DNA of 64,000 bases, taken from contig CAXATH010000001.1 of NCBI GenBank assembly GCA_963972195.1, positions 248,001 through 312,000 on the forward strand, written 5' to 3'. Shown here piece after piece: positions 8,787 through 17,857 of the stretch. The notes under the pieces were generated by a model, which made no database searches, had not been told where the DNA came from, and saw only the letters and a list, made by a program, of their open reading frames with translations. The position numbers and the translations under genes are program-made. Positions within the stretch are counted from its first letter, which is position 1. Each line of letters opens with the position of its first letter. Origin of the DNA: Litorimonas sp963972195 (lineage in GTDB: Bacteria; Pseudomonadota; Alphaproteobacteria; Caulobacterales; Maricaulaceae).

Positions 8787-10052
8787 ATGACCAATTACAA
8801 ATCCGATCTGATGAAAACGCTGACCGAGCGTGGATTCCTTTATCAATGTACAGATGAAGAAGGGCTGGATAAAGCGGCCTCGTCGTCTGTCGTGACAGGA
8901 TATATTGGATTTGACTGCACAGCGCCGAGCCTGCATGTCGGCTCTCTTGTTCAAATCATGATGCTGCGCCACCTTCAAAAATCCGGCGGGCGTCCTATTG
9001 TCTTGCTCGGCGGCGGTACGACCAAAATCGGCGATCCGTCCATGAAAGACAAAACGCGCCCGATTTTGACGGATGAAATGATCGAAGAAAACAAATTGGG
9101 CATCAAACAGGTTTTCTCCAACTTTATCAATTTTGACGGCGACAACCCTGCCATCCTTGTCGACAATGCAGAGTGGCTGGACAACCTCGGCTATATTGAA
9201 TTTCTGCGCATAGTCGGAACCCAATTTACCATCAACCGGATGGTCACAATGGAAACCGCAAAGCGGCGACTGGAAAATGAACTTCCCATGACGTTTCTGG
9301 AGTTCAATTACCCCCTTCTGCAAAGTTATGATTTTGTTGAACTCAACAAGCGTTTCGGATGCACGCTCCAACTTGGCGGCTCGGACCAGTGGGGCAACAT
9401 TGTAACCGGTGTAGATCTCACGCGCCGGATGGAAGGCAATGAAGTTTACGGCTTCACCACCCCGCTCATCACGACCGCCTCGGGCGGAAAGATGGGTAAG
9501 ACGGTCGATGGCGCCATTTGGCTCAACGGTGACCCGGGCCTGAGCGAACACCATTTCCGCACCCCATATGAATACTGGCAGTTCTGGCGTAATACGGACG
9601 ACGCAGATGTCGGACGGTTCTTGCGCCTTTTCACAGATGTGTCCCTGGACGAAATCGCCAAACTCGAAGCCCTTGAAGGCGCCGACATCAATATCGCCAA
9701 AGCGCGCTTGGCCGATGAAGCGACCACTCTTTTGCACGGAGCTAATGCCGCTAAGGAAGCTGCTGAAACAGCGAAACAGACTTTCGAGCAAGGCATGGCC
9801 GCCGAAGGGCTCCCCACTTTTAACGTTGAAAGAAGCGAGCTTGGCTCTCTTGGGATTCTGGCTGCCACGGTCATGGCCCGACTAGCCGTATCGAACGGAG
9901 AAGCCCGCCGCCATGTCAAAGCTGGCGCGCTCAAAGTGAATGACGAGAAAGTCGCGACACATGAGAAGGTACTGGAAAATGCAGATGTAAAAGAGGGAAT
10001 TATCAAACTGTCCGTTGGTAAAAAGAAACACGCCCTATTAAAAATTGTTTGA
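8787..10052 (+). CDS. tyrS: Tyrosyl-tRNA synthetase
   Basis: 421 residues, the usual bacterial TyrRS length. Charges tRNA-Tyr. Class I signature motifs are visible: the HIGH equivalent in PSLHVGSLVQ, tyrosine-pocket residues in YPLLQSYDFVELN and LGGSDQWGNIVTG, and the KMSKS equivalent KMGKT. A C-terminal S4 RNA-binding domain (residues about 355-421, with ARRHVKAGALKVNDEKV) follows. The start ATG is close to the divergent anmK start, so the two probably share a short promoter region. It converges on the giant AsmA-like gene with only 13 bp between stops. Confidence 0.97.
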   Translation: MTNYKSDLMKTLTERGFLYQCTDEEGLDKAASSSVVTGYIGFDCTAPSLHVGSLVQIMMLRHLQKSGGRPIVLLGGGTTKIGDPSMKDKTRPILTDEMIEENKLGIKQVFSNFINFDGDNPAILVDNAEWLDNLGYIEFLRIVGTQFTINRMVTMETAKRRLENELPMTFLEFNYPLLQSYDFVELNKRFGCTLQLGGSDQWGNIVTGVDLTRRMEGNEVYGFTTPLITTASGGKMGKTVDGAIWLNGDPGLSEHHFRTPYEYWQFWRNTDDADVGRFLRLFTDVSLDEIAKLEALEGADINIAKARLADEATTLLHGANAAKEAAETAKQTFEQGMAAEGLPTFNVERSELGSLGILAATVMARLAVSNGEARRHVKAGALKVNDEKVATHEKVLENADVKEGIIKLSVGKKKHALLKIV

Positions 10053-10065
10053 TTACAAATTCTGA

Positions 10066-13000
10066 TTACTCTGCGGGAGGGGCCACCTCTCCTGCTTCTT
10101 CCATCAGCCGCTCAACCTCCGGCAAGTCGTCTCTTTGCTTTCGGAATATTCCTCGGAGAAAACCGGGCGTGAGAGCTGATAGCGGGTTCACAGTTATCTG
10201 AGTCGCTTCAAATGGCCCTGCCACTTGGTAACTCAATGCAAATATCCCTTCTCCTTCCTTACCTACGAGTAAGTCCCCAATGAGAGGAAGATCGCCCAAG
10301 AGTGAGTTTGCCGTATAAGCCGGGACTAAGGCGCCGTCCAAATCCACGGTTTCATTTTTCAGGTCAATATTGCCTGCGCCCGTCATGCCAAGCGCCGGCC
10401 CATAGACCCGTGCATCCCGAACCGTCAAAACGCCATCAGAAAGTTGGAAGGGTAATTCAAAGTTCTCAAAAGCGAGACCTTCGCCAGAGAGCGTATTGAA
10501 CAGACCTGTTAATGAACCCAGCGAGAGGAGCTGCGCGAGAATTGGCGCTTCTTTAACTTTGAAATTCGTCACGCCGACCCGGCCTACAAAATTCCCCTCT
10601 TCGTTCGGAAGCGGTAGATTACCTGTCATAGTAAAAACACCTCCCTGGAGGCTGTTAATCCCTAGGAACGCATTTGCTGCCTGTGAGGCATCGGGGAAAC
10701 TCGCCTGAACGGTTCGAACTTTGTTTGGCTGATCCGTCTCAAGACTTACTGACAATGGCCCCGCCTCAGTGTCGGCAGACAGGTCTAGCTGGGTCATGGC
10801 TTGGCCACTATGAGCATAAAAGAGTGTAGCTTGGGTTGTCGTGAATTCTGGATCTAAAATCAATTCGTCCAAAGTCGCGCTCAGGGAAAGCGGAACGTCG
10901 AGAGCAGACGTGCGAGTTGAAAGAGACCGGTCCAATATTGACGATATGTTTAATAGAGCTCCATCTAAATTGGCCGACAAAACCTCCCTTTCCTCATCCG
11001 GTTTCATCACCAGCTTGGCATCCACCAAGTCTGAAACTTTAAATGTTTCAAAAACAAGTTCTCTCAAAGCAAAGTCCGAGCGGAACGCCAATTGGCCTTT
11101 CACATCGAGCTCAGGCGCTGAGAGTTCGAACGCAGATATATCAATTGAATTTTCACTTCGCGCCACAGACGCCGACAGGCTGCCCGGCTCGCCCTTTGGC
11201 TTATTCCAATACTCGCCAATAGAAATTTCTGTTTCTTCCAGGTCCGCTAAAATGATGGCCGATTTGATATCAGCCCCGGTTCCGGTCGCTCGAATATCGA
11301 CTTGGGCTGTCCCATCAACATACTCACGAAACCCGACACCCATTTTGTCCAGCACATCCGGGGTCATTTGGCCGGAAAGGTGATATTGCGAAGGCGTCAG
11401 ACCTTCGTCGAAAGTCTCTGACCACTCCATATTGGTTTGCCATGGACCAATATTCACCGGCCCTTTCACCTGCAAACCCGCCTGATCAACATTCAGAGAC
11501 ACATCTCCGTTGGTCAGTTGATAGTTGCCGACTTTAAAAGGCGCCGCCACATCCGTGAAGTCCCCATTAATTTCGTACAAAATTCGGTTTTGATCAAAAT
11601 ATTCCAATAATGGCCGCGTGATTTTAACGTTTACGCTTCCTTGGCCGCTCACTTCCTTGGGGTTGGTGTCATATCGGTCGGCAAGTTGAAAAGGATGTTG
11701 ATTAAGCAGCCCCAACATTTCCGACGCTCCGCCGACGGCGTTAATCGTTACAACCATATCCCCGCCCTTGGGCTTAAGGCGCGGAATTTGCACCTGACTG
11801 GGCAGAATGCTCAAATTGCCAATCTCTCCTTCTTCCAGTGTAAACTCCAATCTGTTGTCAGAAATTTTTGCAAAACCGGACGCGTTTGTGAGCGGCGTCA
11901 TAGTTGAAATATACTTTATGGTCCCGTCCTGAACCGTAAAATCCATATCCATTACTTTCTCGATGAGTTCGCCGTCATTTGTCCGTTCCAGATCAGCTTC
12001 AAAACTTAAACTATCTATGACGCCGGCCTCCACTGATCGAACTAGCCAGCGACGGGCTCCGTCGGCAAATTTGACAGGCCACACCTCCAATAGTTCAGGT
12101 CCCGTCAGGGGGCCTTGCACTGCCCCTTCTGCCTTTATCGCCTCAAACTGACCCTGTTCGTCGCGATCTAAAAACACCGAGGCTATCCACTTATGCGAAC
12201 CTCGGTCGAGTGTCAGTGTCTCCATATGTAATGTTTGAGCATCGACATCGAGCCGGCCGGCAATATCCAAACCATTGAAATTCAGCCTCTCTTCAAAAAC
12301 CGGACGGGCGTCTAAAAAAAGCTTCTGGAAGTTCAAATCAAAAAAAGGCGACGAATTTATGTCGCCGTCATTAATTGCATCGAGCTCCGTAAGTGATCCA
12401 CTTGATTCAAATCTCAATAGAGGCGCAGTCACATCCAGTTGGCTTACTGTCATCTCGGCATCCCCTGCATTTAGAACTGCTGAGGTAACTATCGAGTCAA
12501 ATTCGAATTCGCGGGGTAAGTCTGCCCGACCAAATTTTCCAGCCCCGATTTTGATGTCCAGATCTGCCGATGCCAGTCCGCTTTCAGGCCCATACAAGAA
12601 ATTCGTATCCAGAGTGACCGGGGCGTTTAAATCCCTCACCTGCGCATATCGTCCTTTCGTCGGGCCTGATACTGATGGGTTTAAACCTTCTGCCCGAAGG
12701 AAGACGTCAAAATTATCAAACTCGGTGTTGGTTGAAATTGAAAGAAGCAAAGGAATTTGGTCGTCAGTTTCAGGTTGCGCTAAATTTGCAGCCAGCGACA
12801 AGTTCAAAATTTCGGCCTGACGTTCGAAATTGAGTGCCACATCATTCAATGAGGCGGCCAACCCATTGGTCGAGTTTATATAATACGCACGCGCTTCATT
12901 AATCTCGACCGTATCAACGCCGTCCAGATCCAAGGTCGCCCGACGACGTGACGTGGCGCGGCGGCCCTCCCATAACGGACCAAGTCTCCCGAGATTGTCG

Positions 13001-13509
13001 GGCGTGCCTAAACCGGCCCGAATTCGCCCGTTTTCATCCTCCACCCAACTTACCACGCCGCCTGTCAGTACCACTTTGCGCGGAATCAGGTTTCCATGAC
13101 GCACGTCTTTCAATGGAAAATAACTTTGTAAGCTGGCGAAATTCTGCAAATCCGTACCGTCATTTGCGTTGATAATGATATCCTGACCGGTGAAAACAAT
13201 ATCGTCATTAGCCGGATACCAGTCGAGGCGCATCGAAGGTATTTCGACGCCGGCCCCGGCAACTGTCTCGGTAAAGAGTTGACCAAGTATCCCGCGCGCG
13301 CTTGATATATCCAGACTTTGCTGAGACAAAAACCAGGAAAGCGCAAACAGCCAGACTATTGCCACGCCCATAATGACGGCGCCAAGTTCAGCGCTCAGAC
13401 GCCATACTCGGTAGAAAACCCGCCTGAGCCAAAAGAGAGTATTCGCGCCGCTCTTGGTGTGTTCATTAGGCGAAGCATCCGGCTTTATATGTCGCGCTTC
13501 TTCTGTCAT
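10066..13509 (-). CDS. AsmA-like / YhdP-type giant envelope protein (DUF3971)
   Basis: 1147 residues. The N-terminus has a polar cytoplasmic stretch and one membrane helix at about residues 38-62 (GAVIMGVAIVWLFALSWFLS). The rest is a very long, beta-rich, repetitive periplasmic region. DUF3971 and an AsmA C-terminal-like part (EGLAFENFELPFQLSDG; TGAGNIDLKNETVDLDG) place it with YhdP and related bridge-like proteins, which are thought to carry phospholipid between inner and outer membrane through a hydrophobic groove. Family membership is clear from the overall plan; the transport role is known only for E. coli relatives. It is divergent from bcp. The only other AsmA-family gene in the window lies near 47-50 kb. 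Confidence 0.85.
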   Translation of the reverse strand: MTEEARHIKPDASPNEHTKSGANTLFWLRRVFYRVWRLSAELGAVIMGVAIVWLFALSWFLSQQSLDISSARGILGQLFTETVAGAGVEIPSMRLDWYPANDDIVFTGQDIIINANDGTDLQNFASLQSYFPLKDVRHGNLIPRKVVLTGGVVSWVEDENGRIRAGLGTPDNLGRLGPLWEGRRATSRRRATLDLDGVDTVEINEARAYYINSTNGLAASLNDVALNFERQAEILNLSLAANLAQPETDDQIPLLLSISTNTEFDNFDVFLRAEGLNPSVSGPTKGRYAQVRDLNAPVTLDTNFLYGPESGLASADLDIKIGAGKFGRADLPREFEFDSIVTSAVLNAGDAEMTVSQLDVTAPLLRFESSGSLTELDAINDGDINSSPFFDLNFQKLFLDARPVFEERLNFNGLDIAGRLDVDAQTLHMETLTLDRGSHKWIASVFLDRDEQGQFEAIKAEGAVQGPLTGPELLEVWPVKFADGARRWLVRSVEAGVIDSLSFEADLERTNDGELIEKVMDMDFTVQDGTIKYISTMTPLTNASGFAKISDNRLEFTLEEGEIGNLSILPSQVQIPRLKPKGGDMVVTINAVGGASEMLGLLNQHPFQLADRYDTNPKEVSGQGSVNVKITRPLLEYFDQNRILYEINGDFTDVAAPFKVGNYQLTNGDVSLNVDQAGLQVKGPVNIGPWQTNMEWSETFDEGLTPSQYHLSGQMTPDVLDKMGVGFREYVDGTAQVDIRATGTGADIKSAIILADLEETEISIGEYWNKPKGEPGSLSASVARSENSIDISAFELSAPELDVKGQLAFRSDFALRELVFETFKVSDLVDAKLVMKPDEEREVLSANLDGALLNISSILDRSLSTRTSALDVPLSLSATLDELILDPEFTTTQATLFYAHSGQAMTQLDLSADTEAGPLSVSLETDQPNKVRTVQASFPDASQAANAFLGINSLQGGVFTMTGNLPLPNEEGNFVGRVGVTNFKVKEAPILAQLLSLGSLTGLFNTLSGEGLAFENFELPFQLSDGVLTVRDARVYGPALGMTGAGNIDLKNETVDLDGALVPAYTANSLLGDLPLIGDLLVGKEGEGIFALSYQVAGPFEATQITVNPLSALTPGFLRGIFRKQRDDLPEVERLMEEAGEVAPPAE

Positions 13510-13591
13510 GCTGAAAATCGCTCTAGCCTACCGTTTTCTGTCTGGCTATGGGCACGTCTGTAATTGAACTGCCATAGAATGAGAGCCTGAT

Positions 13592-14059
13592 ATGAGTGAA
13601 TTAACAATTGGTGACACTGCCCCGGACTTTGAACTGGAAGGCGACGGTGGAGAAACTCTAAGACTGAAAGATTACAAAGGCCAGTCTATAGTTCTTTACT
13701 TCTATCCCAAAGACGACACTCCTGGCTGCACCAAAGAAGCTATTCAATTTTCGGAAATGAAGGAGGAATTTGAGGCGGAAAATTGCGCCGTTATAGGGGT
13801 CTCAAAAGACACGGCCCAAAAACATGATAAGTTCATCGCCAAGCACGACCTTAAAGTCCGCCTCGGCGCGGATACAGAAGGTGAAGTCGTCGAAAAATAC
13901 GGCGTCTGGGTTGAAAAGAATATGTATGGAAAGAAGTATATGGGCATTCAGCGAGCGACTTTCCTAATCGGATCCGATCAGAAAATTCAACAAATCTGGC
14001 CTAAAGTACGCGTTAAAGGCCACGTAGAGGCTGTCTTAGAAGAAGTTAAAAGCGCTTAA
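13592..14059 (+). CDS. bcp: Thioredoxin-dependent peroxiredoxin Bcp/PrxQ
   Basis: 155 residues, typical size. Reduces hydrogen peroxide and organic peroxides in the cytosol. The thioredoxin-like fold shows at FELEGDGGETLRLKDYKGQ and YFYPKDDTPGCTKEA, whose Cys is the peroxidatic residue. The resolving Cys that E. coli Bcp has five residues later is replaced (CTKEAI instead of CTVQAC), so this is a 1-Cys or alternative-resolving variant; the only other cysteine is in AENCAV. A ferritin-like gene follows 17 bp downstream on the same strand, so the two are probably co-transcribed and may both concern oxidative stress. Confidence 0.95.
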   Translation: MSELTIGDTAPDFELEGDGGETLRLKDYKGQSIVLYFYPKDDTPGCTKEAIQFSEMKEEFEAENCAVIGVSKDTAQKHDKFIAKHDLKVRLGADTEGEVVEKYGVWVEKNMYGKKYMGIQRATFLIGSDQKIQQIWPKVRVKGHVEAVLEEVKSA

Positions 14060-14076
14060 GCAACCCCATACTTATA

Positions 14077-14892
14077 ATGACTTTCAACCCCATCGTTCAA
14101 AGCTGTGCTGTTCTAAACGCTTCAGCGCCTGAAGAGAAAGCGTCTTTGGCGTTGTCTTTGCGGTCTGAGTGGGTCAGGGCAGAAAAAAAGCGCTACCAAT
14201 CAGAACTCACGCCCGACGACCGTCCCGGAAGACCTCAGAAGCCTGAGCTTGTTCTACCCGGTGAGGTTCCCCGCCGCCGTCTTGGCTCCCCTGACGGCCG
14301 CGCTGCCCTTTTGCATGCCATTTCACATATTGAGCTGAATGCAATTGATCTTGCGGCGGACATGATAGCGCGTTTTGCTGACCATCCTCTGATAGGCTCG
14401 AAACTCCAAACTGATTTTATCGAAGATTGGAGCCGGGTTTGCGCGGAGGAGGCAAAGCACTTCAATCTATTATCCAACAGGCTCGAAACTCTTGGCGTAA
14501 AATATGGAGACTTCCCGGCCCATAACGGCCTGTGGGATGCCGCCTATAAAACGCGCCATGAAATCGCGGCCCGCCTGGCTATCGCTCCCATGGTGTTGGA
14601 GGCGAGAGGGCTGGATGTGACTCCCGGCATGATTAAGAAACTGGAGCGTGTGCAGGACAAAGAAAGCGTTGCGGTTCTGAAAGTCATCTATGAAGACGAA
14701 ATCGGACACGTCAAAATTGGCGCTAAATGGTTTCAACGAATCGCTGAACTAGAAGGCGAAAAGCCGCGTCCGTACTTCCATAAGCTGGTCAAAACACATT
14801 TTGCAGGGCGGTTGAAACCTCCATTTAATGTGCAAGCCCGCACTTTAGCGGGGTTAACCGAAGATTATTATGCCCCATTAGCAATTTGTTAA
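14077..14892 (+). CDS. DUF455 ferritin-like protein
   Basis: 271 residues. DUF455 proteins have a ferritin-like four-helix bundle and are distantly related to the tRNA hydroxylase MiaE, but their function is not established. Candidate di-iron ligands are visible in the helices: HIELNAIDLAADM, CAEEAKHFNLL, LEARGLDVTP and YEDEIGHVKIG, that is, E and E-x-x-H pairs in the order expected for such a bundle. It sits directly after bcp, with no separate promoter obvious. The stop codon overlaps the first element of the TTAA array that precedes the M23 peptidase gene. Confidence 0.85.
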   Translation: MTFNPIVQSCAVLNASAPEEKASLALSLRSEWVRAEKKRYQSELTPDDRPGRPQKPELVLPGEVPRRRLGSPDGRAALLHAISHIELNAIDLAADMIARFADHPLIGSKLQTDFIEDWSRVCAEEAKHFNLLSNRLETLGVKYGDFPAHNGLWDAAYKTRHEIAARLAIAPMVLEARGLDVTPGMIKKLERVQDKESVAVLKVIYEDEIGHVKIGAKWFQRIAELEGEKPRPYFHKLVKTHFAGRLKPPFNVQARTLAGLTEDYYAPLAIC

Positions 14893-14934
14893 TGCAGTTT
14901 AACGACGCTTAACAACATTATAACAGTTCTTAAC
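14889..14934 (+). promoter_or_regulatory. Array of five helically phased TTAAC-like half-sites upstream of the M23/bactofilin operon
   Basis: TTAAT, TTAAC, TTAAC, ATAAC and TTAAC begin at 14889, 14899, 14909, 14920 and 14930, that is every 10, 10, 11 and 10 bp, all in the same orientation. CtrA, the cell-cycle regulator of this bacterial group, binds TTAA-N7-TTAAC; here the main spacing is N6, with one near-canonical N7 pair (TTAA-N7-ATAAC, 14909-14924). The regulator is an inference, but five same-face half-sites in 46 bp before cell-shape genes are unlikely to be chance. Confidence 0.5.
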
Positions 14935-15006
14935 GTGCAAAATCGCTTGAACTGGATATGACGTTTTGGTCTAAGGAGTGAAATCAGAGCATGCGGATGG
15001 GGAATC

Positions 15007-16221
15007 ATGATTAATGACGTCGTGGGAGATGTGCGTCAGCGCATTCTACAACATTTTAGAGAACGTCAAATTTATCTCCGATCCGGGGGTGAAGTAAAAT
15101 ACTATGTTCTCTCGACACGGTTGCAGCTTATTGTTGCGGCGATCCTTTCTTTCATGTCGCTTTGGTGTCTGATCACCCTCGTTAACTTAGTATGGGGCAA
15201 CAACCCACTCCGCGCTCCCGCCAAACAAGCCAAACTCATAGAAGCCAAATATGAACGCATGTTGGCCGACCAACGTGCCAAACAGCTAAACACCGAACTT
15301 TTGCTCGCCGAGCAAAAACAGAGTTTTGAAAGCATGGCCAAGAGCTTCGAGGAAAAACATACGGCCATCTCTCAATTGGTAAATGCGACGTCTCCCGTCT
15401 CGCCCGTAAATTTACCGACCATAAAATATGCTTCAAACCGGGTGCTTATGTCACCGACCCTTCGCGATCCTGCGCCGCGGGTCCCAAGAAAAGCCCTCGT
15501 GCCTAACGCCATGGCCGAAACGGGCCTAAACATTGACCAGTCATTGAACTCAATTGACCAGACACAAAACAAAATATTGGTGTCCGCAGAAGCTGAAACG
15601 CTCGACCGTATTGAGCGCAACAGAGCGCTGATCCGAGCTACAAGCATGCAAGTCGATACAGTCTTGAAAGAAGGCCCCTTTGGCAAAGGCGGACTTTACG
15701 TTCCGCTCGACGAGGCAGACGCACCGATCGAAGACGGAAAATTCGGCTCCCGTATTGCGAGTATTCAAGCCCGCCTCTCAGAAGCAGAAGCTCTGGACAA
15801 AGCTATACTCTCGCTTCCTCTTGGCCTTCCCGTTCTGTCTGACACTTATAGAACAAGTACATATGGCGTTCGCCATGATCCCTTCACACGCCGTCCAACC
15901 TTTCATGAAGGCGTTGATTTTGGTGGGCGCAGCATGACCCCTATTTCCGCGACGGCCGACGGCATTGTTTCATTTGTGGGCCGTAATGGCGGATATGGCC
16001 GCGTCGTGGAAATTGATCACGGACATGGCTTCATTACACGCTATGCCCACTTACAAAAAACTTATGTCAAAAAGGGTCAGGAAGTTTCTCAGGGGGATAA
16101 AATTGCAGGGATGGGGTCAACTGGCCGCAGTACAGGTTCCCATCTTCATTATGAAATTCACTTTCAGGGCCGTGTTTATGACCCTGAAAACTTTTTGAGA
16201 GCAGGCCTCTATGTTCAATAA
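15007..16221 (+). CDS. M23-family peptidoglycan endopeptidase, LmdC-like partner of bactofilin
   Basis: 404 residues. A cytoplasmic N-terminal segment of about 38 residues, one membrane helix (about 39-63), a periplasmic coiled coil (about 75-125), a linker, and a C-terminal LytM/M23 domain from about residue 282. Zinc ligands are present: H300 and D304 in HEGVD and H381 in SHLHYEIHF, so it should be an active endopeptidase that opens peptide cross-links. In Hyphomonas neptunium and Rhodomicrobium the homologous membrane-bound M23 enzyme (LmdC) is bound by the bactofilin BacA through its cytoplasmic tail to direct budding; H. pylori Csd1/CcmA is a related pair. Here the next gene is a bactofilin whose start overlaps this stop, so the same partnership is likely. 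Confidence 0.9.
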   Translation: MINDVVGDVRQRILQHFRERQIYLRSGGEVKYYVLSTRLQLIVAAILSFMSLWCLITLVNLVWGNNPLRAPAKQAKLIEAKYERMLADQRAKQLNTELLLAEQKQSFESMAKSFEEKHTAISQLVNATSPVSPVNLPTIKYASNRVLMSPTLRDPAPRVPRKALVPNAMAETGLNIDQSLNSIDQTQNKILVSAEAETLDRIERNRALIRATSMQVDTVLKEGPFGKGGLYVPLDEADAPIEDGKFGSRIASIQARLSEAEALDKAILSLPLGLPVLSDTYRTSTYGVRHDPFTRRPTFHEGVDFGGRSMTPISATADGIVSFVGRNGGYGRVVEIDHGHGFITRYAHLQKTYVKKGQEVSQGDKIAGMGSTGRSTGSHLHYEIHFQGRVYDPENFLRAGLYVQ

Positions 16222-16663
16222 GACCAATGCTTCCAGCAGCGCGGCTGTCGAAGACAGCAAGAAAACCTCCTCAACCCCTGCCCCTCGGGTTTCCTCCGCG
16301 CCTTCCATTTTGGGACGGGACCTGATTATTACAGGCGATCTTAAAACAGATGGCGATGTCCAGATTGATGGCCGGGTTGACGGCAATGTCCATGCCGGAA
16401 ATATTACGATCGGAGAGCAAGGTATAATCAACGGTAAAATCGTCGCCAAGAGCGTCCATGTGCGCGGGAAAATCACGGGCAAAGTGGATGCCGGGTCCAT
16501 AGAGCTGGCAGAGACGGCAAATGTTCAGGCTGATCTCGTTCAGGATCAGCTCATGATCGCGAATGGTGCTTTCTTTGACGGAAAATGCGCTCGGAAAACG
16601 GCGCCCGGCACGGCTCCGAAAGCGGTCGAAACGTCAAAATCCGCACAGAAAAAAGCAAGCTAA
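16211..16663 (+). CDS. bacA: Bactofilin cytoskeletal protein (BacA-like)
   Basis: 150 residues. Bactofilins polymerise without nucleotide into membrane-bound filaments that place cell-wall enzymes at curved sites such as stalks and buds. The central beta-helix (DUF583, about residues 33-125) shows repeating hydrophobic/Gly turns, for example GDLKTDGDVQIDGRVDGNV and IINGKIVAKSVHVRGKITG, flanked by disordered Ser/Thr-rich N-terminal and Lys-rich C-terminal tails. ATG lies 11 bp inside the end of the M23 gene, so translation is coupled. A strong terminator follows, closing a two-gene operon. Confidence 0.93.
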   Translation: MFNKTNASSSAAVEDSKKTSSTPAPRVSSAPSILGRDLIITGDLKTDGDVQIDGRVDGNVHAGNITIGEQGIINGKIVAKSVHVRGKITGKVDAGSIELAETANVQADLVQDQLMIANGAFFDGKCARKTAPGTAPKAVETSKSAQKKAS

Positions 16664-16701
16664 ATCATCAATTTTCAGATCTCATTCCGAGGCCAAGAAT
16701 C

Positions 16702-16725
16702 AGCCGCCTTTAAGGCGGCTTTTTC
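16702..16725 (+). terminator. Rho-independent terminator after the bactofilin gene
   Basis: Perfect stem AGCCGCCTT / AAGGCGGCT with a very tight loop, followed directly by five T on the plus strand, 38 bp after the bactofilin stop. The end of prfB on the other strand (stop at 16724) reaches the edge of this hairpin. Confidence 0.88.
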
Positions 16726-17843
16726 ATGCGTCAGCGTCTTCTCCAGAGTTCACTTTGGCCGACAATGCCGCCGCCATAAACGGGTCTAGTTTTCCGTCCA
16801 GAACGCCAGACGTGTCGGACGTCTCAATGCCTGTGCGAAGGTCTTTGACCATTTGATAGGGCTGCAAGACATAAGATCGAATTTGATGCCCCCACCCGAT
16901 CTCCGATTTGTTGTCAGCCTGTGCTTGCGCGGCCGCTTCGCGTTCCTGTAATTCTTTCTCATAAAGTCGAGCGCGCAGCATATCCCACGCCTGCGACCGG
17001 TTTTTATGTTGGCTCCGGTCATTCTGGCACTGCACGACGATCCCTGTTGGCTCATGGGTAATCCGAACCGCGGAATCAGTTTTGTTGACGTGCTGTCCCC
17101 CTGCACCGGATGCGCGGTAGGTATCGACACGGCAGTCGCTTTCGTTGATCTCTATCTCTATGGAATCGTCAATTTCCGGGTAGACCCAAACCGAGGCAAA
17201 ACTGGTGTGCCGCCGGGCGGAGCTGTCATAAGGCGATATCCGTACGAGGCGGTGAACACCCGACTCGGTTTTCAGCCAACCAAAAGCGTTGTGGCCCTTC
17301 ACCTTGATGGTTGCCGACTTGATACCAGCGCCGTCGCCGTCCTCATGCTCAATCACATCAACTTTCATATTGCGGGAATTGGCCCACCGTGAATACATCC
17401 GAAGCACCATTTCGGCCCAGTCCTGAGCCTCGGTTCCGCCCGCACCCGGATGAATTTCAACAAAACAATCATTGGCATCGGCTTCTCCGGAAAGCAGTGC
17501 TTCCAGCTCAGCTTCGGCCGCTTTTTCCTTAACAGCCGCCAAGGATTTTGCCGCCGCCTCAAACATCTCTTCATCGTCATCCATCTCTGCCAATTCGGCC
17601 AGTTCGACATTGTCCGAAAGGTCAATTTCAAGCTTCTTGATGGATTCAAAAGCGCTTTCCAGACGGGCGCGCTCCTGCATGAGTGTTTGTGCTTTCTGCG
17701 GATCGTCCCAGAAGGACTGCTCCTCCGCCAAGGCGTTTAATTCGGCTAGGCGGTGTTCAGACGGCTCCCAGTCAAAGACGCCTCCTCAGCAGCTCTATAG
17801 ACTGCTCGATCTCAGTTTTCATTTGGGAAATATCAGCACGCAT
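16724..17843 (-). CDS. prfB: Peptide chain release factor 2, expressed by programmed +1 frameshift
   Basis: 372 residues after frameshifting. Releases nascent protein at UGA and UAA. A zero frame of 23 codons (MRADISQMKTEIEQSIELLR...) ends at CTT TGA C; skipping the T at 17774 joins it to the long frame beginning DWEPSEHRLAELNALAEEQ. Domains: helical N-terminus, then the codon-recognition loop SPYDSSARRHTSF, where the classical SPF is SPY, and the catalytic GAGGQHVNKTDSAVRI. Annotating only the uninterrupted frame from 17731 would lose 37 residues. It follows the PBP1A gene by 14 bp and is probably co-transcribed with it. Confidence 0.95.
17771..17789 (-). promoter_or_regulatory. prfB programmed frameshift signal
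   Basis: Minus strand reads CTGAGGAGGCGTCTTTGAC: a Shine-Dalgarno-like GGAGG a few bases before CTT TGA C, the canonical release factor 2 autoregulatory slip site. Low RF2 lets the ribosome pause at UGA and shift +1 on CUU. Confidence 0.93.
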
Positions 17844-17857
17844 GACGGTCAAATACC

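Noticed and set aside
8658..9791. 377-codon open frame antisense to tyrS
   Set aside because: tyrS is unmistakable on the other strand, and this frame has no ribosome site, family motif or sensible composition; long antisense frames arise from the codon bias of the sense gene.
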